Shown here piece after piece: positions 48,016 to 57,236 of a DNA stretch of 64,000 nucleotides. Every line of letters starts with the position of its first letter. Position 1 is the first letter of the stretch. The stretch spans positions 1-64,000 of the forward strand of contig NZ_VDCQ01000057.1 of assembly GCF_006265175.1 (NCBI RefSeq), written 5' to 3'. The stretch comes from Paenibacillus hemerocallicola. GTDB lineage: Bacteria > Bacillota > Bacilli > Paenibacillales > NBRC-103111. The notes beneath the pieces were generated by a model. That model was not told the origin of the DNA. It did no database searches and worked only from the letters and a program-made list of their open reading frames with translations. Position numbers and translations under genes: made by a program.

Positions 48016-48576
48016 CTACTGATTGAATTTGGCCATCGTTTTATCGAAATTATGCTCGAGCGCGAATTCCAGAGCGTCCACCGATTTTTGCACGGCGTCG
48101 GGAAGCGTCTTTGCCTCTTCTTTCGTAAAATCGGCCAGCACGTAGTCGACGATGCTGTAGCCGGGATCCGGACGCGATATGCCGACGCGTATCCGGTTGA
48201 AGGATTGAGTACCCGCATGCTGAATAATCGATTTGATGCCGTTATGCCCGCCGGCGCTGCCCTGGTAGCGAAGTCTGATTTGGCCGAACGGCGTGTCCAT
48301 GTCGTCGTATACGACAATACAGTCCTCGAGAGGCGCTTTGTAGAAGTCCATAAACGCCCTCATCGATTCTCCCGACAAGTTCATATACGTCATCGGCTTG
48401 AGCAAGTGCACCTTTTCCCCTTTGAAATGCCCTTCGCCCACCAATGCCTTGAACTTGCTCTGGGCGATCGATATGCCCCATTGTTCGGCGGCACGATCAA
48501 GCACCATAAATCCGACGTTATGTCGGTTGTTGCGATACGCGGTTCCGGGATTGCCAAGTCCTACTATCCATTTCAT
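48016..48576 (-). CDS. pth: Peptidyl-tRNA hydrolase
   Basis: Recycles peptidyl-tRNA dropped from ribosomes. The 186-residue protein starts MKWIVGLGNPGTAYRNNRHN with the catalytic His in NRHNVGFMVLD, then LLKPMTYMNLSG, VVYDDMD and GSAGGHNGIKSI. The homologue in B. subtilis is spoVC, whose thermosensitive allele blocks sporulation. Complete family length. Confidence 0.96.
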   Translation of the reverse strand: MKWIVGLGNPGTAYRNNRHNVGFMVLDRAAEQWGISIAQSKFKALVGEGHFKGEKVHLLKPMTYMNLSGESMRAFMDFYKAPLEDCIVVYDDMDTPFGQIRLRYQGSAGGHNGIKSIIQHAGTQSFNRIRVGISRPDPGYSIVDYVLADFTKEEAKTLPDAVQKSVDALEFALEHNFDKTMAKFNQ

Positions 48577-48685
48577 AGCCCGATCAAATTCCTTTCAAAA
48601 AAAATTCAACTTCCATGCAACGAAATGCCCAGGCCGATTGTCTATGCTATCAAAATCAAATTTCAAGACGAGCGAGGGTGGAACT

Positions 48686-48886
48686 ATGTATTCCAATGGC
48701 GATTCTATTAAAGAAGACCACCATTTCCAAGATCATATCGAACATCGAGTGCCCGTGCAAATTTATTTGGAGCAGCTTCACCGGGATATTGGCTATGTGG
48801 AACGCGTTACCCATTCGTTCATCAAAGTAAACAGCACTTATTACAATCGGGGTTTATATACGTTTATCTCACGTCCGGGATATTGA
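48686..48886 (+). CDS. Small conserved-looking hypothetical protein, antiparallel to its neighbours
   Basis: A 66-residue ORF on the plus strand, between divergent/convergent minus-strand genes. Start support is good: GAGGGTGG lies 4 nt before the ATG. The protein is polar, rich in His, Asp, Tyr and Arg (MYSNGDSIKEDHHFQDHIEH at the N-terminus), with a short amphipathic helix (VQIYLEQLHRDIGYV) and a Tyr-rich end. No membrane segment or cysteine. A strong bidirectional hairpin follows at 37 nt. I do not recognise the family; no convincing promoter was seen upstream. Confidence 0.6.
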   Translation: MYSNGDSIKEDHHFQDHIEHRVPVQIYLEQLHRDIGYVERVTHSFIKVNSTYYNRGLYTFISRPGY

Positions 48887-48922
48887 TGGAAAGGCCTTCG
48901 TCCGGAAGTTTGCGGGAACAGA

Positions 48923-48958
48923 AAAGGGTTACGTATCCGGAACGGAACGTAACCCTTT
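48923..48958. terminator. Bidirectional terminator between rplY and the plus-strand small gene
   Basis: Perfect 12-bp inverted repeat AAAGGGTTACGT/ACGTAACCCTTT (48923-48934 / 48947-48958) between convergent genes; T residues follow on both strands. Confidence 0.75.
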
Positions 48959-48979
48959 GCCTTGGCCGTGGAAAGCCGC

Positions 48980-49609
48980 TCAGTCCTGCTTGACGGCTTC
49001 TCCTGCCGATTCGGTTTCCTTCGCCTCTTCGACGGCCGTCTCCGTTTCCTCGGCAGCCTTCTGCGGCACGAGAATGGTCGCCAGCACGGCATTATCGTCG
49101 GTCTTCAATTCGATTTCAGGCGGAAGCTGCAGATCCTTCGCCAGGAAGCTGCCTCCCAGCTCGAGCCCGCTAATGTCTACCGCGATCGAAGTCGGCAAAT
49201 CCTGCGGCAAGCAGCGCACCTCAACCTCGTGAAGCACTGCGGTCAGCACGCCGCCTTCCCGTTGCGCCGGAGATTCTCCGGTAAATTCCAGACCTATCGT
49301 CGTGCGAATCGGTTCGTTCATATTGATCTGATGAAAATCGATGTGAAGCAAGCTGCGCTGAATGCTGTCGCGCTGAATGCCGTTGATCATGACCGGATGC
49401 TTTCCCTTATTTGGAATGTCCATCTCCACGATGGCGTGCGGATTATGCTTCAACAATGCCATCAGCTGCTTTTCATCGACGGATATCGGTGTGCTCGCTA
49501 CTTTTTTGCCGTATACGACAGCCGGCACTTTGCCCTGCTCCCGCATTTTTTTCAAGTCGGATTTCGTTACGCTGTCGTTGCGGCTTTCCGCTTTCAAGGT
49601 CAAGTCCAT
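48980..49609 (-). CDS. rplY: Ribosomal protein bL25, CTC (general stress) form
   Basis: 209 residues: an N-terminal L25 domain (about 1-92, binding 5S rRNA) joined to the TL5/CTC C-terminal domain (about 100-185) and an acidic Glu/Ala tail. In B. subtilis ctc is a sigma-B stress gene. A sigma-B-like promoter is visible about 35 nt upstream of the start. AGGAGG sits 11 nt before the ATG. Directly downstream of glmU; the prs gene that separates them in B. subtilis is absent. Confidence 0.94.
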   Translation of the reverse strand: MDLTLKAESRNDSVTKSDLKKMREQGKVPAVVYGKKVASTPISVDEKQLMALLKHNPHAIVEMDIPNKGKHPVMINGIQRDSIQRSLLHIDFHQINMNEPIRTTIGLEFTGESPAQREGGVLTAVLHEVEVRCLPQDLPTSIAVDISGLELGGSFLAKDLQLPPEIELKTDDNAVLATILVPQKAAEETETAVEEAKETESAGEAVKQD

Positions 49610-49651
49610 AGTTCGAAATACCTCCTGACAAAATGGCTGGTCTATTCTAAC

Positions 49652-49677
49652 TTACCCATCTTGTCCCGGATCGAAAC
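49652..49677 (-). promoter_or_regulatory. Sigma-B-like promoter of rplY/ctc
   Basis: -35 GTTTCG (49672-49677), 14-bp spacer, -10 GGGTAA (49652-49657), close to the GTTTAA-N13-15-GGGTAT consensus of sigma-B. The transcription start would be about 20 nt before the ribosome-binding site. Confidence 0.5.
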
Positions 49678-49734
49678 ATCTTGGAACGTTTCCGTAATCA
49701 TATTTTCCGAAAACCGCCAATACGGTAAACGCTC

Positions 49735-51135
49735 CTAAGTGGATGACTTGTTCTGCTTGGCCGCTTTAAACTTGGCGCGCAGCTTCTCCGCATAGCCCTC
49801 TTTGTTCGTCTGCCGCTCCCTGGCGATGGCGACGTCGTTATCCGCCACGTCGTTGGTGATCGTCGAGCCAGCCACGAGGAAAGCGCCCTTGCCGATCGTA
49901 ACAGGCGCTATCAGATTGACGTTGCTGCCGACGAACGCATCATCCCCGATAACGGTCTTATTCTTGTTGAAACCGTCATAGTTGACGGTTATCGCGCCGC
50001 AGCCGATGTTGACATTTTTGCCTACCTGCGCGTCGCCGATATAGCTCAAATGCGATACTTTCGCGCCCTCGTCCAGGAATGCGTTTTTGATTTCGACGAA
50101 GTCGCCGATCTTCACATTGCCCGCGAGCTTCGCCCCGGGGCGCAAATAAGCGAACGGCCCCACGGAAGATCCATCCCCGACCTCGGCTTCCGAGAGGATG
50201 GAATGCTTGATATGAACCCGCGCACCGACAACCGTATCCGTCAGCTCGCAGTTCGGACCGATCGAGCAGTCTTCCCCTATCGCCGTATTCCCGCGCAGCA
50301 CCGTCCCCGGATGCAGGACCGTGTCCGCGCCGATCGCGACGTCCTTCTCGATATAAGTGTTGACGGGATCGACTATCGTTACCCCGTTCATCATATGTCC
50401 GCGATTGATTCGGTCCCGCATATATTTTTCGGCTTCCGACAACGCTACGCGATCGTTTACGCCGATCCACTCGGATTCGTCGTTCGTGCAGTAAGCAAGC
50501 ACCGTCTCGCCCTGCTCGCGTAAAATGCCGACCACATCGGTAAAATAATATTCCTTCTGCGCATTGTCGTTCGTCACTTTAGCCAAAGCGGCGAACAGCT
50601 TGCGGTTATCGAAGCAATAAGTGCCTGCATTGATTTCCCGGATAGCATCCTGATCGGTGGAACAGTCCTTCTGCTCCACGATGCTCACCACATGCCCCTG
50701 CTCGTTGCGAACGATACGTCCGTATCCCCTGGGATCGTTCAAATTCGCACTCATAAGCGTAGCGGCTGCCCCTTGCTCCTGGTGAAGCCGAATCATCGCT
50801 TCGAGCGAATCCGGCCGGATAAGCGGCGTATCCCCGCAAATAACGACCGTGATGCCGTCCTCCTGCTCAAACAGCGGTTTAGCCATCAGTACGGCATGAC
50901 CCGTACCGAGCTGTTCGGCCTGAAGGGCGAACTCGGCGCGTTCGCCTAGATAAGCTTTTACCTCTTCCGCCCCGTGACCGACGATCACGACCTTCCGGTC
51001 CACCCGCACAGCGTCCAGCACATCGAGCACGTGACCTACCATCGGCTTGCCGCATACCGGATGAAGCACCTTGTACAGCTTCGATTTCATCCGTTTGCCT
51101 TGCCCCGCGGCAAGCACAATTCCCAGTTTCCGCAT
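49735..51135 (-). CDS. glmU: Bifunctional GlmU (UDP-GlcNAc synthesis)
   Basis: 466 residues. The N-terminal uridyltransferase (LAAGQGKRMKSKLYKVLHPV, then CGDTPLI) makes UDP-GlcNAc. The C-terminal left-handed beta-helix acetyltransferase has the hexapeptide repeats (IGENCxIGP-type: AIGEDCSIGPNCEL, GDFVEIKNAFL, GCGAITVNYDG). It feeds peptidoglycan synthesis. GGGAGGGTG precedes the ATG. Located after spoVG as in B. subtilis. Confidence 0.96.
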   Translation of the reverse strand: MRKLGIVLAAGQGKRMKSKLYKVLHPVCGKPMVGHVLDVLDAVRVDRKVVIVGHGAEEVKAYLGERAEFALQAEQLGTGHAVLMAKPLFEQEDGITVVICGDTPLIRPDSLEAMIRLHQEQGAAATLMSANLNDPRGYGRIVRNEQGHVVSIVEQKDCSTDQDAIREINAGTYCFDNRKLFAALAKVTNDNAQKEYYFTDVVGILREQGETVLAYCTNDESEWIGVNDRVALSEAEKYMRDRINRGHMMNGVTIVDPVNTYIEKDVAIGADTVLHPGTVLRGNTAIGEDCSIGPNCELTDTVVGARVHIKHSILSEAEVGDGSSVGPFAYLRPGAKLAGNVKIGDFVEIKNAFLDEGAKVSHLSYIGDAQVGKNVNIGCGAITVNYDGFNKNKTVIGDDAFVGSNVNLIAPVTIGKGAFLVAGSTITNDVADNDVAIARERQTNKEGYAEKLRAKFKAAKQNKSST

Positions 51136-51190
51136 TCGTCTTCACCCTCCCAAAGGCTCGATTCCTTATCGAATATATCGCAAATGCGCC

Positions 51191-51224
51191 AAAAAGAAAA
51201 GAGAGCCGAAAGTCAGGCTCTCTT
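51191..51224 (-). terminator. spoVG terminator
   Basis: AAGAGAGCC/GGCTCTCTT 9-bp stem (51216-51224 with 51199-51207) followed by TTTCTTTTT on the minus strand. Confidence 0.85.
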
Positions 51225-51239
51225 CCCCGTCGCATGATC

Positions 51240-51524
51240 TCAGGCTCCTTCTTCGATAACTTCTTCCTCGCTGGAAACCCGTTCGTACTCAGCCAAAACG
51301 GCGGCTTGGATTTTCTCCCGAGTGGTAGAAGAAATCGGATGGGCGATATCGCGGAACTCGCCATCCGGCGTTCTCTTGCTCGGCATCGCTACGAACATCC
51401 CGTTGTTTCCGTCGATGACGCGAATGTCGTGAACGACAAATTCGTTGTCAATCGTAATGGAAGCAATCGCTTTCATTCTTCCCTCGGAATTCACCCGGCG
51501 AAGACGTACATCAGTAATCTGCAA
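51240..51524 (-). CDS. spoVG: Septation/RNA-binding regulator SpoVG
   Basis: 94 residues, strongly conserved: [20 protein letters not shown], then the core [20 protein letters not shown] and [11 protein letters not shown]. It binds RNA/DNA and influences septation and virulence or stress genes in several Firmicutes. The start is TTG (51522-51524) with AAAGGTGGTG 7 nt upstream. Preceded by a classical sigma-H promoter and an AT-rich upstream element. Confidence 0.96.
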   Translation of the reverse strand: MQITDVRLRRVNSEGRMKAIASITIDNEFVVHDIRVIDGNNGMFVAMPSKRTPDGEFRDIAHPISSTTREKIQAAVLAEYERVSSEEEVIEEGA

Positions 51525-51563
51525 TTGTGTTCACCACCTTTAGACTATGCGAGACTTGGTGTA

Positions 51564-51640
51564 TACTTCCACATCATGAAGCTGATTCCTCCTAGAATTT
51601 TCCGAAAAAATCGTTTTTTTTAAAATTTAATTTTCTATTT
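51564..51640 (-). promoter_or_regulatory. Sigma-H promoter of spoVG with AT-rich upstream element
   Basis: -35 GGAGGAATC (51584-51592), 11-bp spacer, -10 GTGGAAGTA (51564-51572), each one base off the sigma-H consensus. Upstream, 51593-51640 is almost wholly A/T, matching the AT box required at B. subtilis spoVG and a likely AbrB target. Confidence 0.7.
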
Positions 51641-52031
51641 AAACTTTTTCGACAACTTTCGTCGCTATCAGTTCTATTTCGACAAGAACATCCTTGGGCA
51701 GGCGCGCCACTTCAACGGTTGAGCGGGCAGGCTTATGGTCTCCGAAGTAAGACGCATAGATTTGGTTGACGGCCGCAAACTGATTCATATCTTTAATAAA
51801 CACGGTCGCCTTCACTACATGGGCAAAGGTCGAGCCGGCCTTTTCCAATACGGCGGACAAGTTCCGGAAAACCTGATGGGTTTGAGCTTCGATATCGCCC
51901 TCTACAAGCTGGCCGTTCTCGTCTAGCGGAATTTGTCCGGAGGTGAAGATCAGATCGCCGAACGTTACGGCTTGCGAGTAAGGCCCGATTGCCGCAGGCG
52001 CCTTTGTCGTGGATACGATTTCAATGGTCAT
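51639..52031 (-). CDS. ridA: RidA-family enamine/imine deaminase (YabJ)
   Basis: 130 residues. The YjgF/RidA signature is complete: [12 protein letters not shown] near the N-terminus, FTSGQIPLD, and the catalytic arginine in [20 protein letters not shown]. It hydrolyses reactive enamines from PLP enzymes. In B. subtilis yabJ lies in the purR operon and affects purine regulation. Follows purR by 36 nt. Confidence 0.95.
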   Translation of the reverse strand: MTIEIVSTTKAPAAIGPYSQAVTFGDLIFTSGQIPLDENGQLVEGDIEAQTHQVFRNLSAVLEKAGSTFAHVVKATVFIKDMNQFAAVNQIYASYFGDHKPARSTVEVARLPKDVLVEIELIATKVVEKV

Positions 52032-52067
52032 GGCTAATTCCCCGTTTCGTTAATGTTTTTGATCCAT

Positions 52068-52889
52068 CTATCCGTTATAGTAGCTCCCAGGCAGCACCGA
52101 AATTTGCTTCGTCTTCGGATCGACGCTCGTCAGCTTGGCGACGGATACGTAGTCATCGATCAGATGCTCGTCCACCTCGGCCGATTCGACGAATACGCCG
52201 ACCCCTTGCACTGTCGCGCGGAACTCCTGCAGCAAATCGACCATGCCCTGGATCGTTCCGCCTGCACGCATGTAATCGTCGACGATCAGCACGTTCGATT
52301 GTTCCTTCAGCGCCCGGCGTCCGAGCGACATCGTGGAAATCCTTTTGGTCGAGCCCGATACGTAATTGATGCTGACCGCCGAGCCTTCCGTTACCCGATT
52401 GTCGCGCCGTACGATCACGACCGGCAAATTAAGAAACGAGGCCGTCGCATAAGCGAGCGGAATTCCTTTTGTCTCGACCGTCATGACGACGTCGAGAGGC
52501 TTGTCCGCGAAGGCTGTGGCGAACATTTTGCCGATTTTGTTGACGAGATTCGGCTGGCCGAGCATATCGCTCATATACAAGTAACCGCCCGGCAGTACCC
52601 GGTCGGGCTGCTCAAGCTGGTGTCGGATTTCTTTCAAAATATCGAGCGACGCCGCCTCGGATATTTTCGGGGCGAACTTCACCCCTCCGGCCGCCCCTGC
52701 CAGCGTATGAAGGTCGCCGAGCCCTTCGTCCTCGAATACTTCCTTAATGATCGCCAAATCCTCGCTGATCGACGACTTGGCGGAAGCGTACCGTTCCGCG
52801 AATACGGTAAGCGGTATTAGCGTGTGGGGGCGGAATAACAAATATTGCGTCATTTCCACCAATCTGGCACTTCTTTTCAATTTTTTCAC
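52068..52889 (-). CDS. purR: Purine operon repressor PurR
   Basis: 273 residues. A winged helix (about 1-73) is joined to a PRT-type domain that senses PRPP through VLIVDDYMRAGGTIQG. In B. subtilis it represses purine genes when PRPP is low. The GTG at 52887-52889 (GGGGGAG upstream) gives the family start MKKLKRSARLVEMTQYL; an ATG eight codons earlier lies within the ribosome site. A PurBox-like sequence overlaps its promoter. Confidence 0.95.
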   Translation of the reverse strand: MKKLKRSARLVEMTQYLLFRPHTLIPLTVFAERYASAKSSISEDLAIIKEVFEDEGLGDLHTLAGAAGGVKFAPKISEAASLDILKEIRHQLEQPDRVLPGGYLYMSDMLGQPNLVNKIGKMFATAFADKPLDVVMTVETKGIPLAYATASFLNLPVVIVRRDNRVTEGSAVSINYVSGSTKRISTMSLGRRALKEQSNVLIVDDYMRAGGTIQGMVDLLQEFRATVQGVGVFVESAEVDEHLIDDYVSVAKLTSVDPKTKQISVLPGSYYNG

Positions 52890-52914
52890 GCGCCTCTCCC
52901 CCCACAACCGCAAA

Positions 52915-52930
52915 ATTTCCGAATATTATA
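52915..52930 (-). promoter_or_regulatory. purR -10 and PurBox-like element
   Basis: -10 TATAAT (52925-52930) with no good -35. Overlapping it, the minus strand reads AATATTCGGAAAT (52915-52927), 12 of 13 matches to one PurBox half (AWWGTTCGGWWWT). A degraded partner (AAAACCGGATGAA) lies about 19 nt upstream. Autoregulation is plausible. Confidence 0.45.
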
Positions 52931-52969
52931 CACAAAATATATCACTTTCATCCGGTTTTTCGCAACCGA

Positions 52970-53824
52970 TTACGGTAAAAGACGAACCGCGTACACATCT
53001 TTGCAAAAGCCTCGCAGGCCGTTGTAAATGCGAGCCACCTTCGACTGCTTCTGCACGAGTCCGAATACGGTAGGCCCGCTGCCGGACATCATCGCCCCGT
53101 CCGCTCCGAGCCGCAGCATGCATTCCTTGATTTGTCTCACTTCCGGATAGTGCCGGATCGTTACATCCTCCAGCACGTTGCCCATCGCTTGGCACATGTC
53201 GCCAAAGCGCTTCTCGCGGATCGCATGCAGCATATCCGCCGTCGACGGATGCCGCTCGATGGATGCGGCATTCAGCCGGCCGTATATTTCCTGCGTCGAG
53301 ACATGGATCGGGGGCTTGGCCAAAATGACCCAGCATTGCGGCGGCCCTTCGATCGGCTCGAGCTTCTCTCCCCGCCCCCGTGCGACAGCCGTTCCTCCCG
53401 TCACGCAGAACGGCACGTCGGAGCCGAGCTCCGCACCGAGCCTTTGCAGCTCCCCCGTAGGGATATTCAGCCTCCAGAGCCGATTCAGGCCGCGAAGCGC
53501 GGCAGCGGCGTCGCTGCTTCCTCCCGCGAGTCCGGCCGCTACCGGGATGCGCTTATCCAAATGAATATAGACGCCGCTCCGGACGTCATAACGTTCTTTA
53601 ATCAGCTTGGCCGCTTGAAACGCCAAATTTTTCTCGTCGAGCGGAATATAGCCCGCCTGACTGGAGATGATGATCGTATCGCGCGGAAGCTCCTGCATTT
53701 CAAGACGGTCCGCCAAGTCGATCATGGTCATGACCATTTCGACCTCGTGATAGCCGTCGTCCCTTTTGCGCAGGACGTCGAGCAGCAAATTGATTTTCGC
53801 CGGCGCCTTCTCGTATATTTTCAT
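52970..53824 (-). CDS. ispE: CDP-ME kinase IspE (MEP pathway)
   Basis: GHMP kinase phosphorylating 4-diphosphocytidyl-methylerythritol in isoprenoid synthesis. 284 residues with the ATP loop [21 protein letters not shown]-terminal [13 protein letters not shown] and C-terminal [12 protein letters not shown]. The ATG at 53822-53824 is chosen over one 12 codons upstream (AAAGG at about 10 nt). The usual neighbours sspF and purR flank it. Confidence 0.95.
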   Translation of the reverse strand: MKIYEKAPAKINLLLDVLRKRDDGYHEVEMVMTMIDLADRLEMQELPRDTIIISSQAGYIPLDEKNLAFQAAKLIKERYDVRSGVYIHLDKRIPVAAGLAGGSSDAAAALRGLNRLWRLNIPTGELQRLGAELGSDVPFCVTGGTAVARGRGEKLEPIEGPPQCWVILAKPPIHVSTQEIYGRLNAASIERHPSTADMLHAIREKRFGDMCQAMGNVLEDVTIRHYPEVRQIKECMLRLGADGAMMSGSGPTVFGLVQKQSKVARIYNGLRGFCKDVYAVRLLP

Positions 53825-53937
53825 AGCCCCACAACCTTTACCGAAGCGATAACTTTCCATATTATATCAAACGGTCAAAAGAAAAGCTAAAGCAGGTGGT
53901 CTGCTTTAGCTTTTCTTGCGTTTGCGGCGCGACTCGA

Positions 53938-54126
53938 CTATCTGCGGGGAGTTTGCTTGGCGAGCTGCTGCTCCGCAAGCTGTATGGCGCGCTTCACCAT
54001 ATTGCCGGCGTCCTTCGCCTTGATGCCGCCCCAGCCTTCCTGTTGGACCGTATTGTAGAACCCGAGGTCCTTGGCAAGCTCATCCTTGAATTGCTCCGAC
54101 ATGACACCGCGTCTACGGCGACTCAT
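53938..54126 (-). CDS. sspF: Small acid-soluble spore protein, SspF type
   Basis: 62-residue alpha/beta-SASP relative: [20 protein letters not shown], then [24 protein letters not shown]-binding spore protein made in the forespore. The ATG at 54124-54126 has AGGAGG 9 nt upstream. It has its own sigma-G promoter, whose -35 lies inside the loop of the veg terminator. Confidence 0.94.
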   Translation of the reverse strand: MSRRRRGVMSEQFKDELAKDLGFYNTVQQEGWGGIKAKDAGNMVKRAIQLAEQQLAKQTPRR

Positions 54127-54161
54127 CGCATCCAACCTCCTTTTCTTTGCGGGATTATCCG

Positions 54162-54191
54162 TAGTATGCAAAAAAAGCGGCGAAACGATTC
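54162..54191 (-). promoter_or_regulatory. Sigma-G promoter of sspF
   Basis: -35 GAATC (54187-54191, 4/5 of GHATR), 18-bp spacer, -10 CATACTA (54162-54168, perfect). The -35 overlaps the loop of the veg terminator hairpin. Confidence 0.7.
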
Positions 54192-54201
54192 GTTTCGCCG
54201 C
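54170..54201 (-). terminator. veg terminator
   Basis: Perfect 11-bp stem GCGGCGAAACG/CGTTTCGCCGC (54191-54201 with 54177-54187), 3-nt loop, seven T residues on the minus strand. Confidence 0.92.
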
Positions 54202-54216
54202 CGTTACGCGTCATAG

Positions 54217-54492
54217 TTAATGTTGAATATAGGTGATCCGGACTTGACCTTCGTCCTGGCATACGGTCACTTCAACCGATTCGGTCAAAATGTCAGCGTA
54301 GCTGTAAGACACCCGTTTGAACGCATGCTGGTCTTGGTCCAGCTTGACGATAAATACAGAAGGGTAGGTTTCTTCCAACACTCCGGAGCGTTCGATGGTT
54401 TTTCGACGGCCCCCGTTTGCCCGCAACATGATCTTCTGCCCGACATGGGCTTCCAAACTGCGTTTGATTTCCAACAGCGCATTTTTAGCCAT
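54217..54492 (-). CDS. veg: Veg protein (biofilm-related small protein)
   Basis: 91 residues: [20 protein letters not shown], then [24 protein letters not shown]3-like small protein; in B. subtilis Veg stimulates biofilm formation by interfering with SinR. The ATG at 54490-54492 has AGGTGGT at 8-9 nt; the upstream TTG is less well placed. Driven by two strong tandem promoters. Confidence 0.95.
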   Translation of the reverse strand: MAKNALLEIKRSLEAHVGQKIMLRANGGRRKTIERSGVLEETYPSVFIVKLDQDQHAFKRVSYSYADILTESVEVTVCQDEGQVRITYIQH

Positions 54493-54519
54493 TGTCAACT
54501 ACCACCTCTTTCCTTGTCT

Positions 54520-54548
54520 ATTATATACGATCCAGCACCCTTTGTCAA
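54520..54548 (-). promoter_or_regulatory. veg promoter P1 (proximal)
   Basis: TTGACA (54543-54548), 17-bp spacer, TATAAT (54520-54525): perfect sigma-A consensus in both boxes and spacing. Confidence 0.92.
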
Positions 54549-54560
54549 GTCAAACCAAAT

Positions 54561-54590
54561 ATTATATCAGTCAAACAAAGTTATTGTCAA
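54561..54590 (-). promoter_or_regulatory. veg promoter P2 (distal)
   Basis: TTGACA (54585-54590), 18-bp spacer, TATAAT (54561-54566): second perfect sigma-A hexamer pair 41 bp upstream of the first. Confidence 0.85.
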
Positions 54591-54684
54591 TGCCCTTTCT
54601 ATCGGGTTTTTCCGATTTTTGAGCCCAATTTCTCCTTTAACATTCACAAAGTGTTCAATTTTTATCCATTTCGATCGATATAAA

Positions 54685-54710
54685 ACAAAAAAAGCACCTT
54701 TCGGCACTTT
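54685..54710 (-). terminator. yabG terminator
   Basis: AAAGTGCC/GGTGCTTT 8-bp stem (54703-54710 with 54691-54698), 4-nt loop, T7 on the minus strand. It begins at the yabG stop codon. Confidence 0.9.
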
Positions 54711-55576
54711 TATGTCGTCGCTTGCGTGTTCAGTTTCGGCAATCCGAGCCTGTAGCTCCCTCGCGTCTCCACACCCCCGAGACCGTCAAACCCGCTGATC
54801 GTATTGCGGATGACATCGACGATGTTCACCGTCTCCCTGACCGAGGTGAAAGCATTTTTGATGGCGATGCAGGACGGATCGAGCGCATGGATCAAAACTC
54901 GGGCGGGGGAGCTTGCGAAATTGGCGCCGGCTTTCATCAGCGCTTCGAAATGCGACTGGCAGGCACCGGCGATAATCGTTAGCGAATCCAAGCTGCGCTC
55001 GTACTGGCGGGCCATATGGATGGCGCTAACGAAATTGTGGGAGTTTTTATAGCTGTTCAGGTTGTTGATGTCACGGTCCTTCAGATGCTTCAGAATCCCG
55101 TCATGACCCGTTATGACCAAAATATCCGGCCTTACTTGCGGCAATAGCCGATACAGAGCTTGCGTCATGTTCGACTCCGTCACAAAGTATCCTTCCGCAG
55201 GAACGCGAAATTCGCCATACAGCGCCATGCTTTTGCGCAAATAGGTCGGATCTCCGTCCAAGTGCAGCACTTTGCCGGGCAGCTCGAAATAAGTATGAGG
55301 CGCTTTATCGGCACCGCCGAGCTCCGTCTGCTGTTTCTCGCGCTGCCACAGCCGGTAGCGGGCCAGCTCGCGCAGCGATTCGTTCACCTTCATCTGCGAG
55401 TAATGCTGCTGCAGCGGCCGGGCGTCTTGTACCGGCTGCAAATCCGAAACGGGCGAATCGGCCAGCAGCCGGAAGTCGACGCCCTTCAACACCGCGCGCC
55501 TCACTTCGATCGCGTCGATCTTAAAAATGACGTCGCCGCCGTAGGACTTCCGAACGACTAGTTCCCCTTGCTTCAT
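54710..55576 (-). CDS. yabG: Sporulation-specific protease YabG
   Basis: 288-residue cysteine protease processing coat proteins such as SpoIVA. The N-terminal KGELVVRKSYGGDVIFKI-type strand block is followed by the catalytic candidates H in VITGHDG and C in IAGACQSHF. A sigma-K promoter lies just upstream, fitting late mother-cell expression known from B. subtilis. GAGGAGG precedes the ATG at 55576. Confidence 0.94.
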   Translation of the reverse strand: MKQGELVVRKSYGGDVIFKIDAIEVRRAVLKGVDFRLLADSPVSDLQPVQDARPLQQHYSQMKVNESLRELARYRLWQREKQQTELGGADKAPHTYFELPGKVLHLDGDPTYLRKSMALYGEFRVPAEGYFVTESNMTQALYRLLPQVRPDILVITGHDGILKHLKDRDINNLNSYKNSHNFVSAIHMARQYERSLDSLTIIAGACQSHFEALMKAGANFASSPARVLIHALDPSCIAIKNAFTSVRETVNIVDVIRNTISGFDGLGGVETRGSYRLGLPKLNTQATT

Positions 55577-55595
55577 ACCACATCGCCTCCTCGAC

Positions 55596-55623
55596 TATCT
55601 TATGGGCGATATGGGCGTTTGGT
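55596..55623 (-). promoter_or_regulatory. Sigma-K promoter of yabG
   Basis: -10 CATAAGATA (55596-55604), full match to CATANNNTA, with an AC -35 core (55622-55623) at 17 bp. Confidence 0.65.
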
Positions 55624-55628
55624 GCCTG

Positions 55629-57091
<1,463 letters not shown>

Positions 57092-57117
57092 GGCTTTCGT
57101 TTCCTTTCGCTGTACGA

Positions 57118-57143
57118 ACAAAAAGAAGAGGGCTCGCCTCTTC
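57118..57143 (-). terminator. yabE terminator
   Basis: GAAGAGG/CCTCTTC 7-bp stem (57137-57143 with 57125-57131), 5-nt loop, five T residues on the minus strand. Confidence 0.8.
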
Positions 57144-57236
57144 TTTCGCATGGGTAACTTATTTATTAATAATACCGGATGGAGCCGTTACAATCAAATG
57201 GTATGCGGGTAATAATACATAGCGTTGAATACGGAA

